A stretch of 34,808 nt of DNA from Candidatus Falkowiibacteriota bacterium (GCA_016927685.1 JAFGMD010000018.1:1-34808), one strand, 5' to 3'. Shown: positions 27,042-34,801, counted from the stretch's first letter. Made by a program: numbers and translations. The notes: generated by a model from the letters alone, not told the origin.

Positions 27042-27207
27042 TCATGCTGAAGGATTAGTAAGTGAAATAATGCAAGTAAGGAAATACGGATTCCTATTAG
27101 CCCCATGAATTTGGAATACCCTTCCTTATTTGCAATGTCTTGCTTGTTAATTTTCCCCATGCTTAAAAATTAACAATAAAAGAGAAGGGGCGACCCTTCC
27201 CTTTTTA
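27042..27207 (+). ncRNA. candidate rod-like structured RNA
   Basis: helix 27043-27064 with 27140-27161, helix 27071-27082 with 27123-27134, apical GGATTCC/GGAATACC; ends in terminator GAAGGG-gcga-CCCTTCCCTTTTT. Confidence 0.6.
27184..27207 (+). terminator. Rho-independent terminator (possibly attenuator before the csx3-like gene)
   Basis: GAAGGGgcgaCCCTTCCCTTTTT. Confidence 0.7.
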
Positions 27208-27264
27208 TTTAAACTCATAATCATATTGTGATTTTAAATAAAACTATGAAAGGAGGAAAGAAAA

Positions 27265-27558
27265 ATGGCGACTTACAAAATCACGAAAGACGGCGATACT
27301 CTGAAAATCGGCTTCGCAGACCCCGGCACCAATGACATGATCGTCAAGGACGCGACCAAGGCACTTACAGACCTGGACCTCGCTGGCGGCAAAATCATCA
27401 AGATCGACGGCCCGGCTTCTCTGCCCGTTGCCTGCGTGCTCGCCCATGTGCTCGCGCACAAGTTCGGAGCTGTGGCGGTCAAGGACCCCAAGCTCGGCAA
27501 ATTTGTTGTGGCAATCACCCATGACCCGGACTTTGCGCTTGGCGCGCTAATTGACTGA
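27265..27558 (+). CDS. csx3: Csx3/Crn3-like protein (cyclic oligoadenylate ring nuclease family)
   Basis: 97 aa; GGKIIKIDGPASLPVACVLAHVLAHKFGAVAVKDPKLGKFVVAITHDPDFALGALI matches the Csx3 family pattern; SD AAAGGAGGAAAG. Confidence 0.85.
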   Translation: MATYKITKDGDTLKIGFADPGTNDMIVKDATKALTDLDLAGGKIIKIDGPASLPVACVLAHVLAHKFGAVAVKDPKLGKFVVAITHDPDFALGALID

Positions 27559-27622
27559 TGAACCGGCGGCCTTACCCTTTCTGCGTTAAGTAAAGGGCGT
27601 AAGCAGACGCTAGCGCTGCAAC

Positions 27623-27649
27623 CAGGTACGAAAACCCTGGCTTTTTTAT
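27623..27649 (+). terminator. Rho-independent terminator
   Basis: CCAGG-tacgaaaac-CCTGGCTTTTTTA. Confidence 0.7.
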
Positions 27650-27678
27650 TGACAAAATTTTGATTTATTGCTAAGGTT
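27650..27678 (+). promoter_or_regulatory. sigma70-type promoter TTGACA-17-TAAGGT with extended -10 (TGC)
   Basis: -35 27650-27655 abuts the preceding terminator T-tract; -10 27673-27678. Confidence 0.6.
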
Positions 27679-27754
27679 TGAACGATTGGCAAACGCCAAT
27701 CTTATCTCTAAAAAGGGGTAAAAAATTTCTTTGAAAAAAGAAAAGGAGGAAGGA

Positions 27755-28510
27755 ATGAAGGGAAGTGGAAGTACGGTGTACAAGATGATTCTAAGGCTAA
27801 TGGGCGACAAATTGCCCGAACAAACAAGAGAGGTGCTTAATTTAATGCTTGCTGGAAATGAAAATCCAGAGCAGGCTATCGAGCTAATGAGGGATAACTG
27901 CGACTTTGAAATAGTCGCAGAGATCGCCATGCTGATAGCTATTTTAGATCCTTTGGGCAGCTGGAAATGGATTGACCTTCTTGTCAAAGATTTTAATCTA
28001 GATTGTTTACCGGCCACAAAATCCGAGCCGCAGTATGATTACCGCTTTGCATTTGGTGTAATTTTGGCGATATTTAAAATTGCCAACGAGCTGTCCAGCT
28101 CGTATCCGAAAGCGGAAAATTTATTGGATGGTTTGCCAAATCTTCTCTACAAGATAATCATTAACCAAGGATGTCTGATTCAACATGCGAACTACAAACT
28201 TAATAATCCAGAAAATAATGGAATTTATCCAGATACTAGCAAGCTGGTAAAAAGATTCAAAAGTGCATTGACCACGGAAATCACCAAGTATATCCATCGT
28301 GAAATTTTAGCAAATAAACGAATGGCTGAAATTCAAGGTATTTTGCAAAAACTGAGGCAGTCAAAAGATACTGACTGGTCACTGCTTGAAGGAATCAGCA
28401 TTGGTGGACTAATCCTGGATCAAATCTGTTATGCTATGTTTGGTTCACTCGGCACCACACAACGAGTACACGCACTGCAACTATTATTCAAAGAAACAAA
28501 TTCTCTTTGA
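27755..28510 (+). CDS. hypothetical protein (252 aa), likely mostly alpha-helical
   Basis: AAAGGAGGAAGGA-ATG at 27755; the track's TTG start at 27731 is upstream of the SD. Confidence 0.7.
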   Translation: MKGSGSTVYKMILRLMGDKLPEQTREVLNLMLAGNENPEQAIELMRDNCDFEIVAEIAMLIAILDPLGSWKWIDLLVKDFNLDCLPATKSEPQYDYRFAFGVILAIFKIANELSSSYPKAENLLDGLPNLLYKIIINQGCLIQHANYKLNNPENNGIYPDTSKLVKRFKSALTTEITKYIHREILANKRMAEIQGILQKLRQSKDTDWSLLEGISIGGLILDQICYAMFGSLGTTQRVHALQLLFKETNSL

Positions 28511-28548
28511 TAACGTAAAGAGGCGATCATATGATCGCCTCTTTTCTA
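28509..28548 (+). terminator. Rho-independent terminator
   Basis: AAGAGGCGATCATATGATCGCCTCTTTTC perfect palindrome. Confidence 0.8.
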
Positions 28549-28597
28549 TTTATAACAATTTATAACTATCTATATCAATATATAACCGTTCAAAATC

Positions 28598-30820
28598 CTA
28601 ATATCTTTTTCTGCCAAAACCGCCTCTGCCTCTGTCTTCTCTTGGCCTTCTTGGTCTGCGTTCTTCAAAATCATGCCTTGCTGATGGCACTGGCTTTTTA
28701 CCGCCTTCAAGTAAAGATAGATTCACTCGGCCTTGCGAATCAATTTCATCAACCTTAACTTTTACATCATCGCCAATGTTTAAAACATCAGTTACTTTGG
28801 CAATTCTAAATGGCGCCATTTTAGAAATATGAATCATACCGTCTTTGCCAGGCAAAAGTTCTACAAATGCACCAAAGTCCATGATTCTGACAACTTTACC
28901 ATTATATACTTCGCCAACTTCAACTTCTTTTACAATATCTTTAATCCACATAACAGCTCTTGTTGCCATTTCAGAATTGCTGGAAGTAACCATGACTAAA
29001 CCATTTTGTTCCACATCAATAGTTACGCCGGTTTCATCAATAATCTTATTAATCATTTTTCCACCAGGGCCAATAACATCCTTAATTTTCTCTGGATCAA
29101 TATAGAAGCTGGTGATGCGCGGTGCAAATGGCGATAATTCAGGTCGAGGCCCTGCGATAACTTCGGCTAATTCACTTAAAATTTGATTAAGAGCTTTTCT
29201 GCCTTGACTTAAAGTTTGTTCAACCATTTTTAAAGTCAGGCCATCTGTTTTTGTGTCCATCTGAATTGCAGTAATACCGTTTTTTGTACCAGTAATTTTA
29301 AAATCCATACCACCTGGCCCATCTTCCAAATCTTGTAAATCAGTTATAATTTCATATTTACCTTTTCCATTTGTAGCCAAACCTAAGGCAATGCCTGCAA
29401 CTGGATTTTTTATTGGCACACCAGCATCTAATAAAGCCAAAGTTGAACCGCAAGTAGAGCCCATTGAGCTGGAGCCATTAGAACCCAATGTTTCTGATAC
29501 AACTCTAATAGTATAAGGAAATTCCTCTTTGGTTGGTAAAACAGGTGTCAATGCTTTCTCGGCCAAAGCGCCATGTCCGACTTCTCTTCTACCTAAGCCG
29601 CGCAGCGGCTTAACTTCGGCCACTGCAAATGGCGCAAAAGTATAATGATGCATATATCTTTTTTCGCCGACTTCTTCCATGCTTTCCAAAACCTGAGCAT
29701 CACCAGGAGCGCCTAGCGTAACAACAGATAAAACTTGAGTTTCGCCTCTTTGAAATAAACCACTGCCATGAAGTCGTTTAAAAATTCCTGTTTCAAATGA
29801 TAGCGGCCTGATCTGATCTAATTTTCTGCCATCAACGCGTACTTGTCTTTCCACAATAGCTGCAGAAACTTTTTCTTCAACTATTTTAACTGCTTTTATT
29901 ACTGCGACCTCCACCAATTCTTCGTCATAACCTTTTTCAATAAGCAATTTGTAAAGTTCATCAGTTAATTCATGCAGACCGTGTTTTCTTAAAGCTTTTG
30001 TTGGTTTTGGTTGATCCAATAAGTATGGATTTACTTTTTCTGATACAAAAGCGTCAACTATATCTAATATTTCTTTTCTTACTTTTTGGCTTTCTTCATT
30101 TTCTTTAGGCATTAATTCTGCCAAACTAAGCTTTTCCTTGCCTGCAGTTTTAACTGCTTTATTTATTAAATCAACAATTTCACCTAATGTTTTTTGCCCG
30201 AATTTAAAAGCTTGCAAAATTTTCTCGTCAGGAATTTCTTTGGCACCTGCCTCTACCATCACGATTTTTTCAGATGTGCCGGCCAAAGTTAATTCCAAAT
30301 CACCTTCAGTTAATTGGGCGGTAGTGGCGTTCAAAATAAATTCGTCATTTTTTAAGCCAATATTAACGCCGCCAATTGGTCCATTCCAGGGAATATTAGA
30401 AATAGCTAAGGCAGCTGACGCAGCGATTAAGCCAACCATCTTTGAAGGATTTTCTCCATCAACTGACAATACGGTTAAAATTACCTGCACTTCATTTCTA
30501 ATGTCTTCGCTAAAAAGCGGACGAATAGCTCGGTCAATCATGCGACCATTTAAAATAGCTTCATCGCCAGGTCGAGTATCTCTCTTGATAAACTTTGACC
30601 CTTTAATACGGCCAGCGGCATAAAGACGCTCTTCAAATTCCACAGTTAAGGGAAAAAAATCTATTCCTTCCCTTGTTTCCTTGGAAATAACAGCCGTAGC
30701 CAAAACAACCGTATCGCCATATGATACGGTCACGCTGCCATTGGCCTGATTAGCCAATTTGCCTGTCTCAATTTTGAGAATCCGGCCAGCGATTTCCTTT
30801 TCAAACTTTAAAACTTCCAT
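28598..30820 (-). CDS. pnp: polyribonucleotide nucleotidyltransferase
   Basis: RNase PH domains, KH (IGPGGKMINKIIDETGVTIDVEQNG) and S1 domains; start at MEVLKFEKE. Confidence 0.96.
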   Translation of the reverse strand: MEVLKFEKEIAGRILKIETGKLANQANGSVTVSYGDTVVLATAVISKETREGIDFFPLTVEFEERLYAAGRIKGSKFIKRDTRPGDEAILNGRMIDRAIRPLFSEDIRNEVQVILTVLSVDGENPSKMVGLIAASAALAISNIPWNGPIGGVNIGLKNDEFILNATTAQLTEGDLELTLAGTSEKIVMVEAGAKEIPDEKILQAFKFGQKTLGEIVDLINKAVKTAGKEKLSLAELMPKENEESQKVRKEILDIVDAFVSEKVNPYLLDQPKPTKALRKHGLHELTDELYKLLIEKGYDEELVEVAVIKAVKIVEEKVSAAIVERQVRVDGRKLDQIRPLSFETGIFKRLHGSGLFQRGETQVLSVVTLGAPGDAQVLESMEEVGEKRYMHHYTFAPFAVAEVKPLRGLGRREVGHGALAEKALTPVLPTKEEFPYTIRVVSETLGSNGSSSMGSTCGSTLALLDAGVPIKNPVAGIALGLATNGKGKYEIITDLQDLEDGPGGMDFKITGTKNGITAIQMDTKTDGLTLKMVEQTLSQGRKALNQILSELAEVIAGPRPELSPFAPRITSFYIDPEKIKDVIGPGGKMINKIIDETGVTIDVEQNGLVMVTSSNSEMATRAVMWIKDIVKEVEVGEVYNGKVVRIMDFGAFVELLPGKDGMIHISKMAPFRIAKVTDVLNIGDDVKVKVDEIDSQGRVNLSLLEGGKKPVPSARHDFEERRPRRPREDRGRGGFGRKRY

Positions 30821-30835
30821 AAATTTTCCTTTCTT

Positions 30836-30863
30836 GCCCGCCATAGCTTTAGCGAAGGCGGGC
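30836..30863. repeat. palindromic element GCCCGCCATAGCTTTAGCGAAGGCGGGC
   Basis: inverted repeat, same family as 10795-10818; lies just upstream of the pnp start. Confidence 0.75.
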
Positions 30864-31060
30864 GGCTGGCCAACAAACTCCTGGACTTGTTATAAAACAA
30901 GCTTCAGTGTGTTTGCAGACCAGCGATTATTATTTAATTTACAATTATCAATTTACAATTATCAATGAATTTTCAATTTTTCAATAATCAACTAAATTTT
31001 GAGAAATTGATTATTGATCATTTATTGAAAATTGAATATTGCTCATTAAAAATTGCTATA

Positions 31061-31570
31061 TTACCTTCTTCTTCTAGCTAACATTAAATATTTACTGGTA
31101 CCAATGTCAGTATAATCATCAGCTGCTTCAATTAATTTGCCTGATGTACTTTTAGCAAAAGAAATCACTTCAACCAAACAACCTTTATTTTCCCGCAAAT
31201 AATTGACAAGTGGTATAAAATCTCCATCACCTGTTACCAAAATAACCACATCCAATTTATCAGCCATTTTAATGGCATCAACCGCCATACCAACATCCCA
31301 ATCAGCTTTTTTGGCACCGCCAGCAAAAATTTGTAAATCTTTTACTTTTACCTCAAATCCTTGTTTTTCTAATGTTTCCAAAAACTTTTTTTCTTCTCCG
31401 CTCGGAGAAATAATAGCATAGACAACTGCCCTGATTAATTTTCTGCCAAAAACAGCGGTCTTTAAAAGTTCCTGAAAGTTCACATTGGCTTTATACAGAT
31501 TCTTGGCTGAATGGTACATGTTTTGTACGTCGACGAAAATGCCCACTCTTTGTTCTTTGTGTTTGATCAT
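31061..31570 (-). CDS. NYN (LabA/DUF88-like) domain protein
   Basis: VGIFVDVQNMYHSAKN, KKADWDVGMAVDAIKMADKLDVVILVTGDGDFIPLVNYLRE. Confidence 0.92.
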   Translation of the reverse strand: MIKHKEQRVGIFVDVQNMYHSAKNLYKANVNFQELLKTAVFGRKLIRAVVYAIISPSGEEKKFLETLEKQGFEVKVKDLQIFAGGAKKADWDVGMAVDAIKMADKLDVVILVTGDGDFIPLVNYLRENKGCLVEVISFAKSTSGKLIEAADDYTDIGTSKYLMLARRRR

Positions 31571-31639
31571 ATGTTTGCCTATAGCTTATTGCAAATGGCT
31601 TATAGCTATTTGCTATTTACCATAGGCCATAAGCCAAAC

Positions 31640-31667
31640 TAAAACCCCGTCGGGCGGGGTTTTAGTA
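31640..31667 (-). terminator. Rho-independent terminator downstream of rpsO
   Basis: AAAACCCCG-tcggg-CGGGGTTTTAG. Confidence 0.75.
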
Positions 31668-31943
31668 TTATTCAGCTATTTTTAATTTTAAACTTTTCAT
31701 TAATTTTTCAAAACCTTCAAGATTTTCTCTTCTTAAGTAAGTCATTAATTTTTTTCGCTCTTGTACTTTTTTAATCAGACCAAGACGAGATGAATAATCA
31801 TGCTTATGATTTTTCATGTGATCTGTCAGCGATTTAATTTCTTGCGTCAAAATCGCAATCTGCACCTCAGCAGAACCAGTATCCTTATCATGCAAGCGGA
31901 ATTTTTTAATGATTTTATCCTTTTCCTCTTTTGTTAATGCCAT
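31668..31943 (-). CDS. rpsO: 30S ribosomal protein S15
   Basis: MALTKEEKDKIIKKFRLHDKDTGSAEVQIAILTQEIKSLTDHMKNHKHDYSSRLGLIKKVQERKKLMTYL. Confidence 0.97.
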   Translation of the reverse strand: MALTKEEKDKIIKKFRLHDKDTGSAEVQIAILTQEIKSLTDHMKNHKHDYSSRLGLIKKVQERKKLMTYLRRENLEGFEKLMKSLKLKIAE

Positions 31944-32224
31944 AAAGCATCCTTTCAATTGCGCTTATCCGAGTAAGATTTGGCAAATCTAACCAAGAAA
32001 ACGCGTTACTTATTAGTAATAACATGATAACACTCAAACGAACCAATGTCAATATAAAAATCTGACTTAAAAATTTGTCAAAACCTAATATGTGTCGTAA
32101 AATAATATCTATAGGATAATAAGAGCTAAAAGAGCTAAAAACCAAAAGGCTAAAATGTTTTTCTATTTGCCTCTTAGCCTATAGCTCCTTTCTTCCCATA
32201 GCTCCTATAGCTCCTCTAAAAAAT

Positions 32225-33169
32225 ATGCCAGAAAAATCAAAATTACAAAATTTAGTACGCGAATTTTTGGAGTATTTGGAAATAGAAAAAGGCCGCAGCC
32301 AGATGACCATCAGAAATTATGAATTTTATCTGAACCGTTTTTTAAGCTGGGCCAATTTTAAAAGCCCGGAACAAATTACCAGTGATACGGTTCGCAACTA
32401 TCGGCTTTGGTTAAACCGTCAAAAAGATACAGCTGGGCAACTTTTGAAAAAAAATACGCAAAATTATCATTTAATAGCCTTGCGCGCCTTTTTAAAATAC
32501 TTGGCTAAGCGCGATATTAAAACTTTACCGCCGGAAAAAATTGAATTAGCCAAAATGCCAGAACGCCAGATAGAATTTTTGGAAGGTTTTGATTTGGAAA
32601 ATTTTATGGAAGCGCCCATGAAAGTTGAAGAGCCGGAAATAATCAGATTGCGCGACAAATCAATTTTGGAAACTTTGTTTTCAACCGGTCTTCGTGTTTC
32701 TGAACTTTCTAATTTAAAAAAAGATGCGATTAATTTGAATAAAGAAGAATTTACAGTGCGTGGCAAAGGTTCAAAACTTCGTGTGGTTTTTCTTTCCAAC
32801 CAAGCCAAGTTTTGGTTAAAAAAATATCTGGAAGCCAGAAAAGATATGTCGCAATATTTATTTACTAATCATGACAAGGCCAATACTTCTCGCAATAAAA
32901 ACAAAGAGGATAAACCCTTAACCCCGCGCAGTATTCAAAGAATCGTGGAAAAATATGCCAAAGTGGCTGGCATAACCAAAAAAATCACGCCCCATGTTCT
33001 GCGCCATTCATTTGCCACTGATTTATTGATTAATGGTGCAGATATCCGCTCAGTCCAATCAATGTTAGGCCATTCCAGCATTACTACGACTCAAATTTAC
33101 ACACATATTACAGATCGACAACTTCGCGAGGTATATAAAAATTTTCACGGAAAGAGAAGAAAGAAATAA
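32225..33169 (+). CDS. tyrosine recombinase (XerC/XerD-like)
   Basis: SAM-like N-domain; TGLRVSEL, TPHVLRHSFATDLLINGADIRSVQSMLGHSSITTTQIYTHI catalytic motifs. Confidence 0.94.
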   Translation: MPEKSKLQNLVREFLEYLEIEKGRSQMTIRNYEFYLNRFLSWANFKSPEQITSDTVRNYRLWLNRQKDTAGQLLKKNTQNYHLIALRAFLKYLAKRDIKTLPPEKIELAKMPERQIEFLEGFDLENFMEAPMKVEEPEIIRLRDKSILETLFSTGLRVSELSNLKKDAINLNKEEFTVRGKGSKLRVVFLSNQAKFWLKKYLEARKDMSQYLFTNHDKANTSRNKNKEDKPLTPRSIQRIVEKYAKVAGITKKITPHVLRHSFATDLLINGADIRSVQSMLGHSSITTTQIYTHITDRQLREVYKNFHGKRRKK

Positions 33170-33271
33170 AAATCGGTTTGCAAAGAAATTTACCCTTTAG
33201 GGTTTTAAATAACAATTAAAAGACTAAAGTCTGAAATCCGTAATCCAAACCAATTTTTCCCAAAAAGAAAA

Positions 33272-33302
33272 AGCCGCGTACAGTATAAAACCATACGCGG
33301 CC
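33272..33302 (-). terminator. Rho-independent terminator
   Basis: minus strand GCCGCGTAtggttttatactgTACGCGGCTTTTTC. Confidence 0.75.
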
Positions 33303-33317
33303 ATGTTGACGAGAACC

Positions 33318-34010
33318 TTACTTGCGAAGAGCCAGGAAACGGCAGTAGTCGTACCAATGGCTGCCACGAGCATCCCAGTCAAGGCGGAGCTTGCGCTTGT
33401 CATCATTGAAGTCCAGGTACGGATAGTGGCGGTCGCCACGGCCATCGACCCAGACCGAGCCGAGAGCGACGATCGGAAATTCCTTCTGAAGTTCAGGGCG
33501 TAAAGCTCCTAAGGCAAGCTGGTGTTCGATTTTTGCGGGTTTTAGACCCATTTCGTCAAGATTGGCCAGCACTTCCTTGGTCGTGGCATCTTTGTTGAGA
33601 TGGACCAGAACCAGTTCAGCTTCGTATTGACCAGAACCTTGGACCAGTACTTCCTTGGTCGTGGCATCTTTGTTGAGATGGACCAGAACCAGTTCGGCTT
33701 CGTGTTGACCAGAGCCTTGGATTGGAAAGTGCCTGTCAGTGATGTCATCGTTGACATAGCCATAGTTGCCGAGCTGAATCATTTCGGTGAGCGACTTGGA
33801 ATAGTCCACGACCACTTTGTAGGTGTCGCTGACTTTTTGCCGGCCGGACATGATGAGTTCGGCGATCTGCTTGACCAGTTGACTGTCGGTGAGCAGACGA
33901 TGCATGTCATCATCGCCGCCGCCCATTTCCAGGACAGCATTGGTGATTGCCTGCATCATGGCCCACATTTTGCCCGCGGCCTTCAAGAATTCGCTTTTCT
34001 TTCTTGCCAT
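33318..34010 (-). CDS. hypothetical protein with internal 26-aa tandem duplication
   Basis: MARKKSEFLK start with AAAGGAGGGTTTGACA-ATG; contains VQGSGQHEAELVLVHLNKDATTKEVL twice; GC-rich. Confidence 0.75.
   Translation of the reverse strand: MARKKSEFLKAAGKMWAMMQAITNAVLEMGGGDDDMHRLLTDSQLVKQIAELIMSGRQKVSDTYKVVVDYSKSLTEMIQLGNYGYVNDDITDRHFPIQGSGQHEAELVLVHLNKDATTKEVLVQGSGQYEAELVLVHLNKDATTKEVLANLDEMGLKPAKIEHQLALGALRPELQKEFPIVALGSVWVDGRGDRHYPYLDFNDDKRKLRLDWDARGSHWYDYCRFLALRK
33571..33726. repeat. 78-bp tandem duplication (2 copies) in frame
   Basis: ACTTCCTTGGTCGTGGCATCTTTGTTGAGATGGACCAGAACCAGTTC... begins at 33571 and again at 33649. Confidence 0.9.
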
Positions 34011-34104
34011 TGTCAAACCCTCCTTTGTCACGCAACGCGTGACTCCAGTAGCTTGCTCCTTGCCCTTAACTTTTAAGGGCCTAAAGCTTGCTAAGTATGC
34101 TTTA

Positions 34105-34133
34105 ATAATAGCACATTTTCATAATTTTGTCAA
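34105..34133 (-). promoter_or_regulatory. sigma70-type promoter TTGACA-17-TATTAT with extended -10 (TGC)
   Basis: minus strand -35 34128-34133, -10 34105-34110. Confidence 0.6.
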
Positions 34134-34209
34134 TACTAACTGCCTCAAATTTAGCTAATAATAAATAAATAACTTTTTGGCTATCATTAGCATAAAATTA
34201 AATAAATAA

Positions 34210-34238
34210 TTGACGTAACAACGATTTTTTGCTAAAAT
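34210..34238 (+). promoter_or_regulatory. sigma70-type promoter TTGACG-17-TAAAAT
   Basis: -35 34210-34215, -10 34233-34238 upstream of tRNA-Arg. Confidence 0.6.
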
Positions 34239-34335
34239 AGTATTAAGCTCTAAGCTCAGGGCTCTGGGCTCAGAGCTTTTTATATAAAAATTCCAAAATT
34301 GTAAATTGTTAATTGTAAATTGAAAATTGCAATTT

Positions 34336-34407
34336 GACTCCGTAGTTCAATGGATAGAACAAGAGCCTTCTAAGCTCTGGATCCGGGTTCGATTCCTGGC
34401 GGGGTCA
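34336..34407 (+). tRNA. tRNA-Arg (anticodon TCT), no encoded CCA
   Basis: GACTCCG/CGGGGTC acceptor, AGAGC-CTTCTAA-GCTCT anticodon arm, CCGGG-TTCGATT-CCTGG T-arm. Confidence 0.93.
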
Positions 34408-34456
34408 TAAGGAGTTTTGAGTATTGAGCAAGAGCAAGAGAAATAAAAATAAAAAT

Positions 34457-34801
34457 ATGTTTGATTTTGAAAAACTTGAAGTTTATAAAAAAGCCAAAAA
34501 TATAAATGTTGAAATTTCAGAATTTTTAAAATCTGCAAATGTAGATATTTTTCTGAATAATCAGCTAAAAAGGGCTTCGTTGAGCATCTTATTAAATATT
34601 GCAGAAGGTAGCGGGAGATCAACAAAAAGAGATAAAAGAAATTTTTTTGTCATTGCTCGCGGTTCGGTCTTTGAATGCACTTCAATTTTTGATCTATTAT
34701 TCACAGAGAAAGAAATTGAAATTGAAAAATTTAATTATTTTTACAATCAGCTAGAAGAGATTTCCAAGATGCTATATGGTCTAATCAAAACTCATGAATA
34801 A
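34457..34801 (+). CDS. four-helix-bundle protein (23S rRNA intervening-sequence protein family)
   Basis: FEKLEVYKKAKNINVEISEFLK..QLKRASLSILLNIAEGSGRSTKRDKRNFFVIARGSVFECTSIFDLL; ATG at 34457 preferred over the track's TTG. Confidence 0.85.
   Translation: MFDFEKLEVYKKAKNINVEISEFLKSANVDIFLNNQLKRASLSILLNIAEGSGRSTKRDKRNFFVIARGSVFECTSIFDLLFTEKEIEIEKFNYFYNQLEEISKMLYGLIKTHE

Noticed and set aside
27244-27692. Long antisense ORFs (92 and 139 aa) opposite the csx3-like gene
   Set aside because: They are explained by the GC-rich codon usage of the plus-strand gene, which removes antisense stops; no SD and no recognisable domains.
32225-33169. Xer-like recombinase considered as a phage or integron integrase marking a mobile element
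   Set aside because: The sequence matches the housekeeping XerC/D layout; no att sites, cassettes or phage genes are visible nearby.
33571-33726. Considered as a CRISPR-like repeat
   Set aside because: Only two contiguous 78-bp units in frame within a CDS, with no spacers.
33542-34158. ORFs of 73, 158 and 89 aa overlapping the 33318-34010 gene
   Set aside because: They are shadow ORFs of a GC-rich repeat-containing CDS; the minus-strand frame has the SD, promoter and terminator.
34347-34625. 92-aa minus-strand ORF over the tRNA-Arg and four-helix-bundle gene
   Set aside because: It overlaps a confident tRNA and a recognised protein family on the plus strand.
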